NCBI RefSeq assembly: GCF_000217955.3 | Contig: NZ_AFOY02000019.1 | Span: 434,001 to 498,000, forward strand | Source: Pseudomonas fluorescens HK44 | GTDB taxonomy: Bacteria > Pseudomonadota > Gammaproteobacteria > Pseudomonadales > Pseudomonadaceae | DNA: 64,000 bases | Reading direction: 5' to 3' | Made by a program: the position numbers and the translations under genes | The notes under the pieces: generated by a model | The model's input: the letters and a program-made list of their open reading frames with translations, nothing else | What the model was told of the DNA's origin: nothing | Database searches by the model: none | Part shown: positions 35,573-44,346 of the stretch, one piece after another | How positions within the stretch are numbered: position 1 is the first letter of the stretch | How the letters are laid out: each line of letters starts with the position of its first letter

Positions 35573-35597
35573 GACGCTTTCGGCAATTCCCCTGTCG
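35573..35597 (+). promoter_or_regulatory. candidate GbdR operator before the dipeptidase-dgc operon
   Basis: GACGC at 35573-35577 and GTCGT at 35593-35597 have 20-base spacing and end 94 bases before the first gene. A further GTCGC sits ten bases upstream at 35563. Confidence 0.55.
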
Positions 35598-35691
35598 TTT
35601 TTGCACCCGGCTGCCCCGTCCCTCAAGCATATGCTGACCCAAAGCGCCGGCAGACGATTCGGCGCATGAATCGCTAATAGGGGACTGCCTG

Positions 35692-36669
35692 ATGAGCCCA
35701 GCCGAATTGCACGCCGACAGCATCGTTATCGACGGGCTGATTATTGCCAAGTGGAACCGCGAGCTGTTTGAAGACATGCGCAAAGGCGGCTTGACCGCGG
35801 CCAACTGCACCGTTTCGGTGTGGGAGGGCTTTCAGGCCACCGTCAACAACATTGCCGCCAGCCAGAAGCTGATTCGCGAGAACAGCGACCTGGTGATTCC
35901 GGTGCGCACCACCGCCGACATCCGCAAAGCCAAGGAGCAGGGCAAGACCGGCATCCTGTTCGGCTTCCAGAACGCTCACGCCTTCGAAGACCAGATCGGC
36001 TATGTCGAGGTCTTCAAGCAGCTGGGCGTCGGTATTGTGCAGATGTGCTACAACACCCAGAACCTGGTCGGTACCGGTTGCTACGAGCGCGATGGCGGCC
36101 TGTCGGGTTTCGGTCGTGAAATCGTTGCCGAGATGAACCGCGTCGGTGTCATGTGCGATCTGTCCCACGTCGGTTCGAAGACTTCCGAAGAAGTCATCCT
36201 CGAATCCAAGAAGCCGGTGTGCTACTCCCATTGCCTGCCGTCGGGTCTGAAAGTGCACCCGCGCAACAAATCCGATGAAGAACTGAAGTTCATCGCCGAT
36301 CACGGCGGTTTCGTCGGCGTGACCATGTTCGCGCCGTTCCTGGCCAAAGGTATCGATTCGACCATCGACGATTACGCCGAAGCCATCGAATACACCATGA
36401 ACATCGTCGGCGAAGACGCCATCGGCATCGGCACCGACTTCACCCAGGGCCATGGCCAGGATTTCTTCGAATACCTGACCCATGACAAGGGCTACGCCCG
36501 CCGTCTGACCAGCTTCGGCAAGATCATCAACCCGCTGGGCATCCGCACCGTGGGCGAGTTCCCGAACCTGACCGAGACGCTGCTCAAGCGCGGCCATTCC
36601 GAGCGCGTAGTGCGCAAGATCATGGGCGAAAACTGGGTCAACGTCCTCAAGGACGTTTGGGGCGAATAA
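35692..36669 (+). CDS. M19-family membrane dipeptidase-type protein
   Basis: The 325-residue protein starts HADSIVIDGLIIAKWNRELF. It has the M19 metal-site pattern FQNAHAFED, MCDLSHVGSKTSEEVILESKKPVCYSHC and GIGTDFTQGH. Secreted or membrane features are absent, so despite the family name it is probably cytoplasmic. It is first in the operon with the DUF5943-type gene, dgcA and dgcB, and the same order occurs in P. aeruginosa. A role in hydrolysing a betaine- or sarcosine-containing dipeptide is a guess from context. Confidence 0.85.
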   Translation: MSPAELHADSIVIDGLIIAKWNRELFEDMRKGGLTAANCTVSVWEGFQATVNNIAASQKLIRENSDLVIPVRTTADIRKAKEQGKTGILFGFQNAHAFEDQIGYVEVFKQLGVGIVQMCYNTQNLVGTGCYERDGGLSGFGREIVAEMNRVGVMCDLSHVGSKTSEEVILESKKPVCYSHCLPSGLKVHPRNKSDEELKFIADHGGFVGVTMFAPFLAKGIDSTIDDYAEAIEYTMNIVGEDAIGIGTDFTQGHGQDFFEYLTHDKGYARRLTSFGKIINPLGIRTVGEFPNLTETLLKRGHSERVVRKIMGENWVNVLKDVWGE

Positions 36670-36747
36670 GCCACCGTACCTCTGAATCCTTTCCCGCTGC
36701 CACCCGAGCAGCGGGCAACACAACAAATTTTCTGGAGTTAAGTTTTC

Positions 36748-37278
36748 ATGGCCAAGATCGCCCCGCAACTGCCAATCGAAGTCGACAGCGAAACCGGTGT
36801 CTGGACCTCTGACGCCCTGCCGATGCTGTATGTGCCGCGTCACTTCTTCGTCAACAACCACATGGGCATCGAGGAAGTGCTGGGCAGCGAGGCCTATGCC
36901 GAGATCCTCTACAAGGCTGGCTACAAGTCCGCCTGGCACTGGTGTGAAAAAGAAGCTGAATGCCACGGCCTGGAAGGCGTTGCGGTGTTCGAGCACTACA
37001 TGAAGCGCCTGTCGCAACGTGGCTGGGGCCTGTTCAAGATCCAGGACATCGACCTCGACAAAGGCACCGCCAGCGTCAAGCTCGAGCACTCGGCGTTCGT
37101 CTACGTCTACGGCAAGGTTGGACGCAAGGTCGACTACATGTTCACTGGCTGGTTTGCCGGTGCCATGGACCAGATCCTGCAAGCGCGGGGCAGCAAGATT
37201 CGCACCGTCGCTGAACAGGTTTACGGTGGCTCCGAAGAAGGCCACGACGACGGCTTGTTCACCGTCAAGCCGTTGTAA
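36748..37278 (+). CDS. DUF5943 / V4R-like small protein
   Basis: The 176-residue protein contains MLYVPRHFFVNNHMGIEEVLG, YKAGYKSAWHWCEKEAECHG and YVYGKVGRKVDYMFTGWFAGAMDQI, a pattern like the 4-vinyl reductase (V4R) ligand-binding fold. It is cytoplasmic. GGAGTTAAGTTTTC precedes the ATG. It is always next to dgcA in the P. aeruginosa arrangement. Its role in dimethylglycine use is unknown; a small-molecule-binding or methyl-carrier accessory is plausible. Confidence 0.75.
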   Translation: MAKIAPQLPIEVDSETGVWTSDALPMLYVPRHFFVNNHMGIEEVLGSEAYAEILYKAGYKSAWHWCEKEAECHGLEGVAVFEHYMKRLSQRGWGLFKIQDIDLDKGTASVKLEHSAFVYVYGKVGRKVDYMFTGWFAGAMDQILQARGSKIRTVAEQVYGGSEEGHDDGLFTVKPL

Positions 37279-37293
37279 GTCGAGGATCCTGTC

Positions 37294-39354
37294 ATGGCTT
37301 TCGAAGCAATGTTCCAGCCGATTCAAATCGGCAAACTGACCATCCGCAACCGCGTGCTCAGCACCGCGCATGCCGAGGTTTACGCCACCGACGGCGGGAT
37401 GACCACCGATCGGTACGTGAAGTACTACGAAGAGAAAGCCAAGGGCGGGATCGGCCTGGCGATTTGCGGCGGTTCTTCCAGCGTGGCCATCGACAGCCCG
37501 CAAGGCTGGTGGAAATCGGTCAACCTGGCCGACGACCGGATTATTCCGCACTTCCAGAATCTGGCCGATGCCATGCACAAGCATGGCGCCAAGATCATGA
37601 TCCAGATTACCCACATGGGCCGTCGTTCGCGTTGGGACGGCGAGCACTGGCCGACCCTGCTGTCGCCGTCGGGGATCCGTGAACCGGTGCACCGCGCGAC
37701 CTGCAAAACCATCGAGCCGGAAGAGATCTGGCGGGTGATCGGCAACTACGCGAGCGCCGCTGCGCGTGCCAAGGCCGGTGGCCTGGACGGCGTTGAACTG
37801 TCGGCGGTGCACCAGCACATGATCGACCAGTTCTGGAGCCCGCGCGTCAACAAGCGTACCGACGAATGGGGCGGCAGCTTCGAGAACCGCATGCGTTTCG
37901 GCCTGGAAGTGATCAAGGCTGTGCGCAAGGAAGTCGGTCCGGACTTCTGCGTCGGCATCCGTATCTGCGGTGACGAATTCCACCCTGATGGCCTGAGCCA
38001 TGAGGACATGAAGCAGATCGCCAAGTATTACGACGACACCGGCATGATCGACTTCATCGGCGTCGTGGGCTCGGGGTGCGATACCCACAACACCCTGGCC
38101 AACGTCATCCCCAACATGAGTTATCCACCGGAGCCGTTCCTGCACTTGGCGGCCGGTATCAAGGAAGTGGTCAAGGCCCCGGTGCTGCACGCGCAGAACA
38201 TCAAGGACCCGAACCAGGCAACACGTATTCTGGAAGGCGGTTACGTCGACATGGTCGGCATGACCCGTGCGCACATCGCCGACCCGCACCTGATCGCCAA
38301 GATCAAGATGGGCCAGATCGACCAGATCAAACAATGCGTGGGTGCCAACTACTGCATCGACCGTCAGTACCAGGGTCTGGACGTGCTGTGCATCCAGAAC
38401 GCCGCGACCTCCCGTGAATACATGGGCGTACCGCACATCATCGAGAAATCGACCGGTGTGAAACGCAAAGTCGTGGTGGTCGGTGCCGGCCCTGCGGGGA
38501 TGGAAGCGGCACGTGTCGCCGCCGAACGTGGCCACGACGTGACCCTGTTCGAGAAGAAAGAATTTATCGGCGGACAGATCACTACCGCCTCGAAAGCCCC
38601 GCAACGGGACCAGATCGCCGGTATCACCCGTTGGTTCCAGCTGGAACTGGCGCGTTTGAAAGTCGACCTGCGCCTGGGCGTGGCCGCCGACGCGGCGACC
38701 ATTCTCGACCTGCGTCCGGACATCGTGGTGCTCGCCGTTGGCGGTCATCCGTTCCTTGAGCAGAACGAACACTGGGGCGCGGCTGAAGGTTTGGTGGTCA
38801 GCAGCTGGGACGTGCTCGACGGCAAGGTTGCACCAGGCAAGAACGTGCTGGTCTACGACACCATTTGCGAGTTCACCGGGATGTCGGTTGCCGACTATCT
38901 CGCCGACAAGGGCAGCCAGGTCGAGATCGTCACCGACGACATCAAGCCGGGTGTGGCCATCGGCGGTACGTCGTTCCCGACGTACTACCGCAGCATGTAC
39001 CCGAAAGAAGTGATCATGACCGGCGACATGATGCTCGATAAGGTCTACCGCGAAGGCGACAAGCTGGTGGCGGTGCTGGAAAACGAATACACCGGCGCCA
39101 AAGAGGAGCGGGTGGTTGACCAGGTCGTGGTCGAGAACGGCGTGCGGCCGGACGAAGAAATCTACTACGCACTGAAGGAAGGCTCGCGCAACAAAGGCCA
39201 GATGGACATCGAAGCCCTGTTCGCAATCAAGCCTCAGCCTTCGCTGAGCCAACCGGGTGACGGCTACTTGCTGTTCCGCATCGGTGACTGCGTGGCCCAG
39301 CGCAACACGCACGCGGCGATCTACGACGCACTGCGGCTTTGCAAGGATTTCTAA
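37294..39354 (+). CDS. dgcA: dimethylglycine demethylation flavoprotein DgcA
   Basis: The 686-residue protein has an N-terminal FMN TIM barrel of the old-yellow-enzyme type (~5-345; QITHMGRRSRWDGEHWP, GVELSAVHQHMIDQFWSPRVN). A cysteine segment (C348, C354, C366) follows. The C-terminal FAD/NAD domain (~395-686) contains VVVVGAGPAGMEAARVAAERG. It resembles trimethylamine dehydrogenase and, with DgcB, converts dimethylglycine to sarcosine. The usual second Fe-S cysteine is alanine (A351). It starts 15 bases after the DUF5943-type gene. Confidence 0.93.
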   Translation: MAFEAMFQPIQIGKLTIRNRVLSTAHAEVYATDGGMTTDRYVKYYEEKAKGGIGLAICGGSSSVAIDSPQGWWKSVNLADDRIIPHFQNLADAMHKHGAKIMIQITHMGRRSRWDGEHWPTLLSPSGIREPVHRATCKTIEPEEIWRVIGNYASAAARAKAGGLDGVELSAVHQHMIDQFWSPRVNKRTDEWGGSFENRMRFGLEVIKAVRKEVGPDFCVGIRICGDEFHPDGLSHEDMKQIAKYYDDTGMIDFIGVVGSGCDTHNTLANVIPNMSYPPEPFLHLAAGIKEVVKAPVLHAQNIKDPNQATRILEGGYVDMVGMTRAHIADPHLIAKIKMGQIDQIKQCVGANYCIDRQYQGLDVLCIQNAATSREYMGVPHIIEKSTGVKRKVVVVGAGPAGMEAARVAAERGHDVTLFEKKEFIGGQITTASKAPQRDQIAGITRWFQLELARLKVDLRLGVAADAATILDLRPDIVVLAVGGHPFLEQNEHWGAAEGLVVSSWDVLDGKVAPGKNVLVYDTICEFTGMSVADYLADKGSQVEIVTDDIKPGVAIGGTSFPTYYRSMYPKEVIMTGDMMLDKVYREGDKLVAVLENEYTGAKEERVVDQVVVENGVRPDEEIYYALKEGSRNKGQMDIEALFAIKPQPSLSQPGDGYLLFRIGDCVAQRNTHAAIYDALRLCKDF

Positions 39355-39374
39355 CGACATCACCACCATCACCT

Positions 39375-39504
39375 GTGGCGAGGGAGCTTGCTCCCGCTGG
39401 GCTGCGAAGCAGCCCCAAAACCTGCAACCGAGGTGCATCAGATAGGCACTGGCGACTGTTTTGGGAGCGCTTCGCACTCCAGCGGGAGCAAGCTCCCTCG
39501 CCAC
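39375..39504. repeat. REP doublet (family 1) between dgcA and dgcB
   Basis: Inverted GTGGCGAGGGAGCTTGCTCC arms split the dgc operon. They fill most of the 209-base gap. Confidence 0.92.
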
Positions 39505-39563
39505 AAGTAGGTGCTCGCCCTTACCGGCGCGTACATGACCCCGAGGTCTTTGGGAGCTCCACC

Positions 39564-41513
39564 ATGCTAAACACCCTTCTTCCCATCCTGCTGTTTGCTG
39601 CCCTGGGCCTGGCTGTCCTGGGCGCGTTGCGGCGGGTGGCTATGTGGCGCCGGGGCCGTGCGTCCAAGGTCGATCTGATCGGCGGCTTGCTGGCCATGCC
39701 CAAACGCTACATGGTCGATCTGCACCACGTGGTGGCGCGGGACAAATACATCGCCAACACCCACGTCGCCACGGCGGGTGGTGCGGTGGCGTCGATTGTG
39801 CTGGCGATCCTGGTTCACGGTTTTGGCCTGCATAACCGCTTCCTCGGTTATGCACTGTTGTTGATGACGGCAGTGATGTTCGTCGGTGCGATCTTTGTTT
39901 ACCTGCGTCGGCGTAACCCGCCGGCCCGTTTATCCAAAGGTCCATGGATGCGCCTGCCGAAAAGCTTGCTGGCATTCTCGGCGTCGTTCTTCCTCGTGAC
40001 CTTGCCGGTGGCGGGCATTCTTCCGGAAAACTTCGGCGGTTGGCTGTTGGCGGCGATCCTCGGTGTCGGTGTGCTGTGGGGCGTGTCTGAGTTGTTCTTC
40101 GGCATGACCTGGGGCGGGCCGATGAAGCACGCCTTCGCCGGTGCCTTGCACCTGGCCTGGCACCGTCGCGCCGAACGTTTTGGTGGCGGTCGTTCCACCG
40201 GTTTGAAACCGCTGGATCTGAACGATCCAAGCGCACCGCTCGGTGTGGAAAAACCCAAGGATTTCACCTGGAACCAACTGCTCGGCTTCGACGCCTGCGT
40301 GCAGTGCGGTAAATGCGAAGCGGCGTGCCCGGCGTTTGCCGCTGGCCAGCCACTGAACCCGAAAAAACTGATTCAGGACATGGTCGTCGGCCTGGCTGGC
40401 GGCACCGATGCCAAGTTCGCTGGCAGCCCGTACCCAGGCAAGCCAATTGGCGAGCACGCGGGTAATCCGCATCAACCGATCGTCAACGGTCTGGTGGATG
40501 CGGAAACCCTGTGGTCTTGCACCACTTGCCGTGCCTGCGTTGAAGAATGTCCGATGATGATCGAGCACGTTGACGCGATCGTCGACATGCGCCGCCATCT
40601 GACCCTGGAAAAAGGTGCCACTCCGAACAAGGGCGCCGAAGTTCTGGAAAACCTGATCGCCACCGACAACCCGGGCGGTTTCGCCCCGGGCGGGCGGATG
40701 AACTGGGCGGCGGATCTGAACCTGACGCTGCTCAGCGAGAAGAAATCCACCGACGTGCTGTTCTGGGTCGGCGACGGTGCGTTCGACATGCGCAACCAGC
40801 GCACCTTGCGCGCCTTCGTCAAAGTGCTGAAAGCTGCGAAAGTCGATTTTGCGGTGCTCGGTCTCGAAGAGCGTGACAGCGGTGACGTGGCCCGCCGTCT
40901 GGGTGATGAAGCAACCTTCCAGCTGTTGGCCAAACGCAACATCCAGACCCTGGCCAAATACAGCTTCAACCGCATCGTCACCTGCGATCCGCACAGTTTC
41001 CACGTGTTGAAAAACGAATACGGTGCCTTCGATGGCAACTACCTGGTGCAGCACCACAGCACCTACATGGCCGAAATCATCGACGCTGGCGCGCTCAACC
41101 TGGGTCAGCACAAAGGCGACAGCGTGACCTATCACGACCCGTGCTACCTCGGCCGCTACAACGGCGAATACGAGGCGCCGCGCCAGGTACTGCGCGCGTT
41201 GGGGATCGAGGTCAAGGAAATGCAACGTTCCGGTTTCCGCTCGCGCTGCTGCGGCGGTGGCGGCGGTGCGCCGATCACTGACATTCCGGGCAAGCAACGG
41301 ATCCCCGACATGCGCATGGACGACATTCGCGAAACCGGCGCCGAACTGGTGGCCGTGGGTTGTCCACAGTGCACCGCGATGCTCGAAGGCGTGGTCGAAC
41401 CACGACCGCTGATCAAGGACATCGCCGAACTGGTGGCCGACGCGCTGCTCGAAGACGCGGCGCCCAGCAAGTCACCGGCACCGACTAAACGTCAACCCGC
41501 GGAGGCCCACTGA
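39564..41513 (+). CDS. dgcB: membrane Fe-S oxidoreductase DgcB
   Basis: The 649-residue protein has four or so N-terminal membrane helices (residues ~1-190). Two ferredoxin-type clusters follow (CVQCGKCEAACP at ~250 and CTTCRACVEECP at ~325), and two heterodisulfide-reductase CCG-like blocks at the end (HDPCYLGRYN and SRCCGGGGG). It likely passes electrons from DgcA toward the quinone pool. I chose the ATG at 39564 after GGGAGCTCCACC because the earlier 75 codons are REP-derived. Confidence 0.93.
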   Translation: MLNTLLPILLFAALGLAVLGALRRVAMWRRGRASKVDLIGGLLAMPKRYMVDLHHVVARDKYIANTHVATAGGAVASIVLAILVHGFGLHNRFLGYALLLMTAVMFVGAIFVYLRRRNPPARLSKGPWMRLPKSLLAFSASFFLVTLPVAGILPENFGGWLLAAILGVGVLWGVSELFFGMTWGGPMKHAFAGALHLAWHRRAERFGGGRSTGLKPLDLNDPSAPLGVEKPKDFTWNQLLGFDACVQCGKCEAACPAFAAGQPLNPKKLIQDMVVGLAGGTDAKFAGSPYPGKPIGEHAGNPHQPIVNGLVDAETLWSCTTCRACVEECPMMIEHVDAIVDMRRHLTLEKGATPNKGAEVLENLIATDNPGGFAPGGRMNWAADLNLTLLSEKKSTDVLFWVGDGAFDMRNQRTLRAFVKVLKAAKVDFAVLGLEERDSGDVARRLGDEATFQLLAKRNIQTLAKYSFNRIVTCDPHSFHVLKNEYGAFDGNYLVQHHSTYMAEIIDAGALNLGQHKGDSVTYHDPCYLGRYNGEYEAPRQVLRALGIEVKEMQRSGFRSRCCGGGGGAPITDIPGKQRIPDMRMDDIRETGAELVAVGCPQCTAMLEGVVEPRPLIKDIAELVADALLEDAAPSKSPAPTKRQPAEAH

Positions 41514-42733
41514 TGAGCGACATTATCCGCCGCGATCCGCGCGCTGAATGGATCGCCCGTAACCGTCTGCATCCGCTGCATGCCGCCATGCAACCGGTGG
41601 AACACAGCTGGATGGGCCCTAACGGGATCATTCGCAAGAATCCTCACGGCATGGGTTTCATCGGCCCCAATGGCATCAAGCGGATTGACCGCAGTGGTGC
41701 ACAGCAGGGCGGGGCGACCAAGCGTACGGCCGCCGTTGAAGTGCAATTGCCGCTGCATCAGGTGGCTGCACCTGCGTTCTACATCAGCGTGGTGCCGGAC
41801 ATGGTCGGCGGCCGTTTGAGCAGCCACGACCGCGACCTGCTGGGCCTGGCCCATCAACTGGCCGGCAAGGACGGTGCAGTGCTGGCGGTGGTCTTCGGCG
41901 AACACAAGGAAAGCGCCTTCGCCACCGCGGGCGTCGACCGCCTGTTGGTACTTGATGGCGTAGAATTCGAGGGTTATGCACCGGAACAGCGAGTGCAGGG
42001 TCTGCGGGCTGTGGATAACCAGTTCAGCCCTCGTCACTGGTTGCTGCCGGACAGCCGCACCGGTGGCGGTGAACTGGGTCGACGCTTTGCCGCGGCACTC
42101 GGCGAACGCCCGGCCACGCGGGTCTGGCAGGTCAAGGATCAGGAGTGCATCGGCCGCGCCGGTGCCGGTCTGCAAGACTTGGCGCGCCCTGTTGCACGGT
42201 TGATTCTGGCGGCGGTGGAATGTGCCGAGCCGGTCAGCGAAACCCGCCATGAAGCGTTGCCGGTGGAGTTATCCACAACGGTTGCGCGCAGCCTGTCGCG
42301 GATCGAGGACCTGGGCGCGGTAGCGGTCGACCCGGCAGCGATTCCGATGGCCGAAGCCGAGTTCATTTTCTCGGGCGGCAACGGGGTCAAGGACTGGGCT
42401 CTTTTCCACAGGACAGCGGCAGCGTTGGGCGCTACCGAAGGTGCATCGCGGGTCGCGGTGGACGATGGTTTCATGGCCCGCGACCGTCAGGTCGGCGCCA
42501 GCGGCACCTGGGTCACGGCACGTGTCTACGTGGCAGTGGGGATTTCCGGGGCGATCCAGCATCTGCAAGGCATCGGTGCCTGCGACAAGGTGGTGGCGAT
42601 CAACCTCGATCCTGGCTGCGACATGATCAAACGCGCCGACCTGTCGGTGATAGGCGAAAGCGCAGAAATTCTTCAGGCCTTGATCGCGGCGGTAGAGGCT
42701 TACCGCAACGACGCCAAGCGCGATGCGGCTTAA
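41513..42733 (+). CDS. etfA: electron transfer flavoprotein alpha-like subunit of the dgc operon
   Basis: The 406-residue protein has an ETF-alpha C-terminal FAD domain (~285-405; GGNGVKDWALFHRTAAALGA, SGTWVTARVYVAVGISGAIQH, DPGCDMIKRADLSVIGES). The N-terminal region is unusually long. Its ATG overlaps the dgcB stop by one base (TGATG). It probably carries electrons from DgcA/B to respiratory dehydrogenase. It is distinct from housekeeping etfA by its N-terminal ~90-residue extension and its operon. Confidence 0.88.
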   Translation: MSDIIRRDPRAEWIARNRLHPLHAAMQPVEHSWMGPNGIIRKNPHGMGFIGPNGIKRIDRSGAQQGGATKRTAAVEVQLPLHQVAAPAFYISVVPDMVGGRLSSHDRDLLGLAHQLAGKDGAVLAVVFGEHKESAFATAGVDRLLVLDGVEFEGYAPEQRVQGLRAVDNQFSPRHWLLPDSRTGGGELGRRFAAALGERPATRVWQVKDQECIGRAGAGLQDLARPVARLILAAVECAEPVSETRHEALPVELSTTVARSLSRIEDLGAVAVDPAAIPMAEAEFIFSGGNGVKDWALFHRTAAALGATEGASRVAVDDGFMARDRQVGASGTWVTARVYVAVGISGAIQHLQGIGACDKVVAINLDPGCDMIKRADLSVIGESAEILQALIAAVEAYRNDAKRDAA

Positions 42734-42748
42734 GAGAAGGAAAGGGTT

Positions 42749-43519
42749 ATGAGTACTCATGTAATCAGCCTGGTGTCGATCGGCGCTCACCCGACCTCGG
42801 GCCGGCCACGCCGCGCCGAACAGGATGCGCGGGCGGTTGAACTCGGTCTGCAACTGGCAGGTGGTAACCTGCAAGTGCTGCACGCCGGTGACGTCGAGGA
42901 GCCTGCGCTGCGGGCTTATCTGGGCATGGGCCTGGAACAGTTGCACGTGCTCGAACAGCCCCAGGGCGCCGATGCGCTGCCAGCGTTGAGCGCTTATTTG
43001 CGCGATGCCGGTGCGCAGGTCGTGCTGACCGGCAGTCAGGCGGAAACCGGTGAAGGCTCGGGCATGTTGCCGTTCCTGCTGGCGGAAAGCCTGGGCTGGC
43101 CGCTGGTGGTCGGGCTGGCGCAGGTCGAGTCCATCGACGGCAATTCGGCCCTGGTGCTGCAAGCCTTGCCTCGCGGTCAGCGTCGACGCTTGAAAGTGCG
43201 CCTGCCGTTTCTCGCCACGGTGGATAACGCCGCGCCAAAACCTCGGCAAAGTGCGTTCGGCCCGGCTCGACGCGGCGTGTTGCACGCCGAAGATGTTGAA
43301 ATCATCGACGACGAATTGCTCGCGGTTGCAACGTTGCAGCCGGCCAAGCCACGGCCAAAACGCCTGAAAGTGATCAAGGCCAAGAGCGGCGCCGACCGGA
43401 TGAAAGCTGCAACGGCCAAGGCCAGCGGTGGCGGTGGGCAAGTGCTCAAAGGCCTGAGTGCCGAAGCCGGGGCTGAAGCGATTCTCAAGTTGCTGATCGA
43501 AGAAGGCGTGGTTCGCTGA
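42749..43519 (+). CDS. etfB: electron transfer flavoprotein beta-like subunit of the dgc operon
   Basis: The 256-residue protein begins MSTHVISLVSIGAHPTSGRPRRAEQDARAVELGLQL-like sequence. It has the ETF-beta pattern of AMP-site residues (VLTGSQAETGEGSGMLPFLLAESLGW) and a lysine-rich tail with a glycine-rich linker. It lies 15 bases after the alpha gene with AAGGAAAGGGTT before its ATG. It is the heterodimer partner. Divergence from housekeeping EtfB suggests a dedicated carrier. Confidence 0.85.
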   Translation: MSTHVISLVSIGAHPTSGRPRRAEQDARAVELGLQLAGGNLQVLHAGDVEEPALRAYLGMGLEQLHVLEQPQGADALPALSAYLRDAGAQVVLTGSQAETGEGSGMLPFLLAESLGWPLVVGLAQVESIDGNSALVLQALPRGQRRRLKVRLPFLATVDNAAPKPRQSAFGPARRGVLHAEDVEIIDDELLAVATLQPAKPRPKRLKVIKAKSGADRMKAATAKASGGGGQVLKGLSAEAGAEAILKLLIEEGVVR

Positions 43520-43530
43520 TCTTCACACAG

Positions 43531-43585
43531 TGATCGTTCCCACGCGGAGCAAAGGGGGGCCGCCCGGGACGCTCCGCGTCCCTGT
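43531..43585. repeat. REP-like element (family 4)
   Basis: GATCGTTCCCACGCGGAGC and GGGACGCTCCGCGTCCC form the arms. Related sequences are at 47838, 59858 and 61869. Confidence 0.65.
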
Positions 43586-43643
43586 TACCTGCCTGAAATT
43601 CAAAGCGTGAAGTACCCTCGCTATTATCCTGTCGGAGAAAATA

Positions 43644-44210
43644 ATGACCGTTGAGTTTCGTGCAGCCCTGCGCGCGGATGCGCGGGAGATTGCTCGCTTG
43701 TTTCAGATTTCATCGGAAGGTGCCGCGGATTACATCTGGAGCCAACTGGCAGAGCCCGGCCAGGACCTGCTGGATGTCGGTGCCAGTCGCTACGCCCGTG
43801 AAGACGTCGATTTCTCCTATCAAAACTGCCTGATCGCGCAGGCAGAGGGGAAGGTCATTGGCATGCTGCACAGCTACGTGATGCGTCACGATCCGCTGGC
43901 CGCTCCCGTCACCGATCCGGTCCTGGCGCCGTATGCCAAGCTGGAAATCCCCGACACCCTCTATATTTCGAGCCTGGCGCTGCATGAGGGCTGGCGCAAT
44001 CAGGGCTTGGGCCAACAATTCCTCGCCTACGCTTACGACCGTGCCAACCAGTTGGGGCTCAATGGCTTGAGCCTGATCGACTATGCGGCGAACACCGGCG
44101 CCCGTCGGTTTTACGAGCGACATGGCTTCCGTATCGTCGATACCTGCCAGATCACACCCCACCCGATGATTCGGGTCACGGGTGAAGCCTATTTGATGTA
44201 TCGGCCTTAA
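43644..44210 (+). CDS. GNAT N-acetyltransferase
   Basis: The 188-residue protein has the GNAT core: EFRAALRADAREIARLF at the N-terminus, the acetyl-CoA loop LALHEGWRNQGLGQQFLAYAYD, and NTGARRFYERHGFRIVDT near the C-terminus. GGAGAAAATA precedes the ATG. The substrate is unknown. It is a single gene between two repeat regions and is not part of the betaine operons. Confidence 0.82.
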   Translation: MTVEFRAALRADAREIARLFQISSEGAADYIWSQLAEPGQDLLDVGASRYAREDVDFSYQNCLIAQAEGKVIGMLHSYVMRHDPLAAPVTDPVLAPYAKLEIPDTLYISSLALHEGWRNQGLGQQFLAYAYDRANQLGLNGLSLIDYAANTGARRFYERHGFRIVDTCQITPHPMIRVTGEAYLMYRP

Positions 44211-44225
44211 GCATAAGCAAATCCC

Positions 44226-44329
44226 TGTGGGAGCGAGCCTGCTCCGGGCGGCGATCCGACGATAGAGATCTGTCAGTCAACATCATCGTTGAATTTGATG
44301 GCCTCTTCGCGAGCAGGCTCGCTCCCACA
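44226..44329. repeat. REP doublet (family 2)
   Basis: TGTGGGAGCGAGCCTGCTCC and inverted GAGCAGGCTCGCTCCCACA. Confidence 0.9.
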
Positions 44330-44346
44330 GTTGTTATGAGCTTTTA

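Noticed and set aside
35674..39504. 1276-codon open frame antisense to the dipeptidase and dgcA genes
   Set aside because: It mirrors strongly coding plus-strand genes with clear motifs and has no recognisable domain. Long antisense frames are usual in GC-rich coding DNA.
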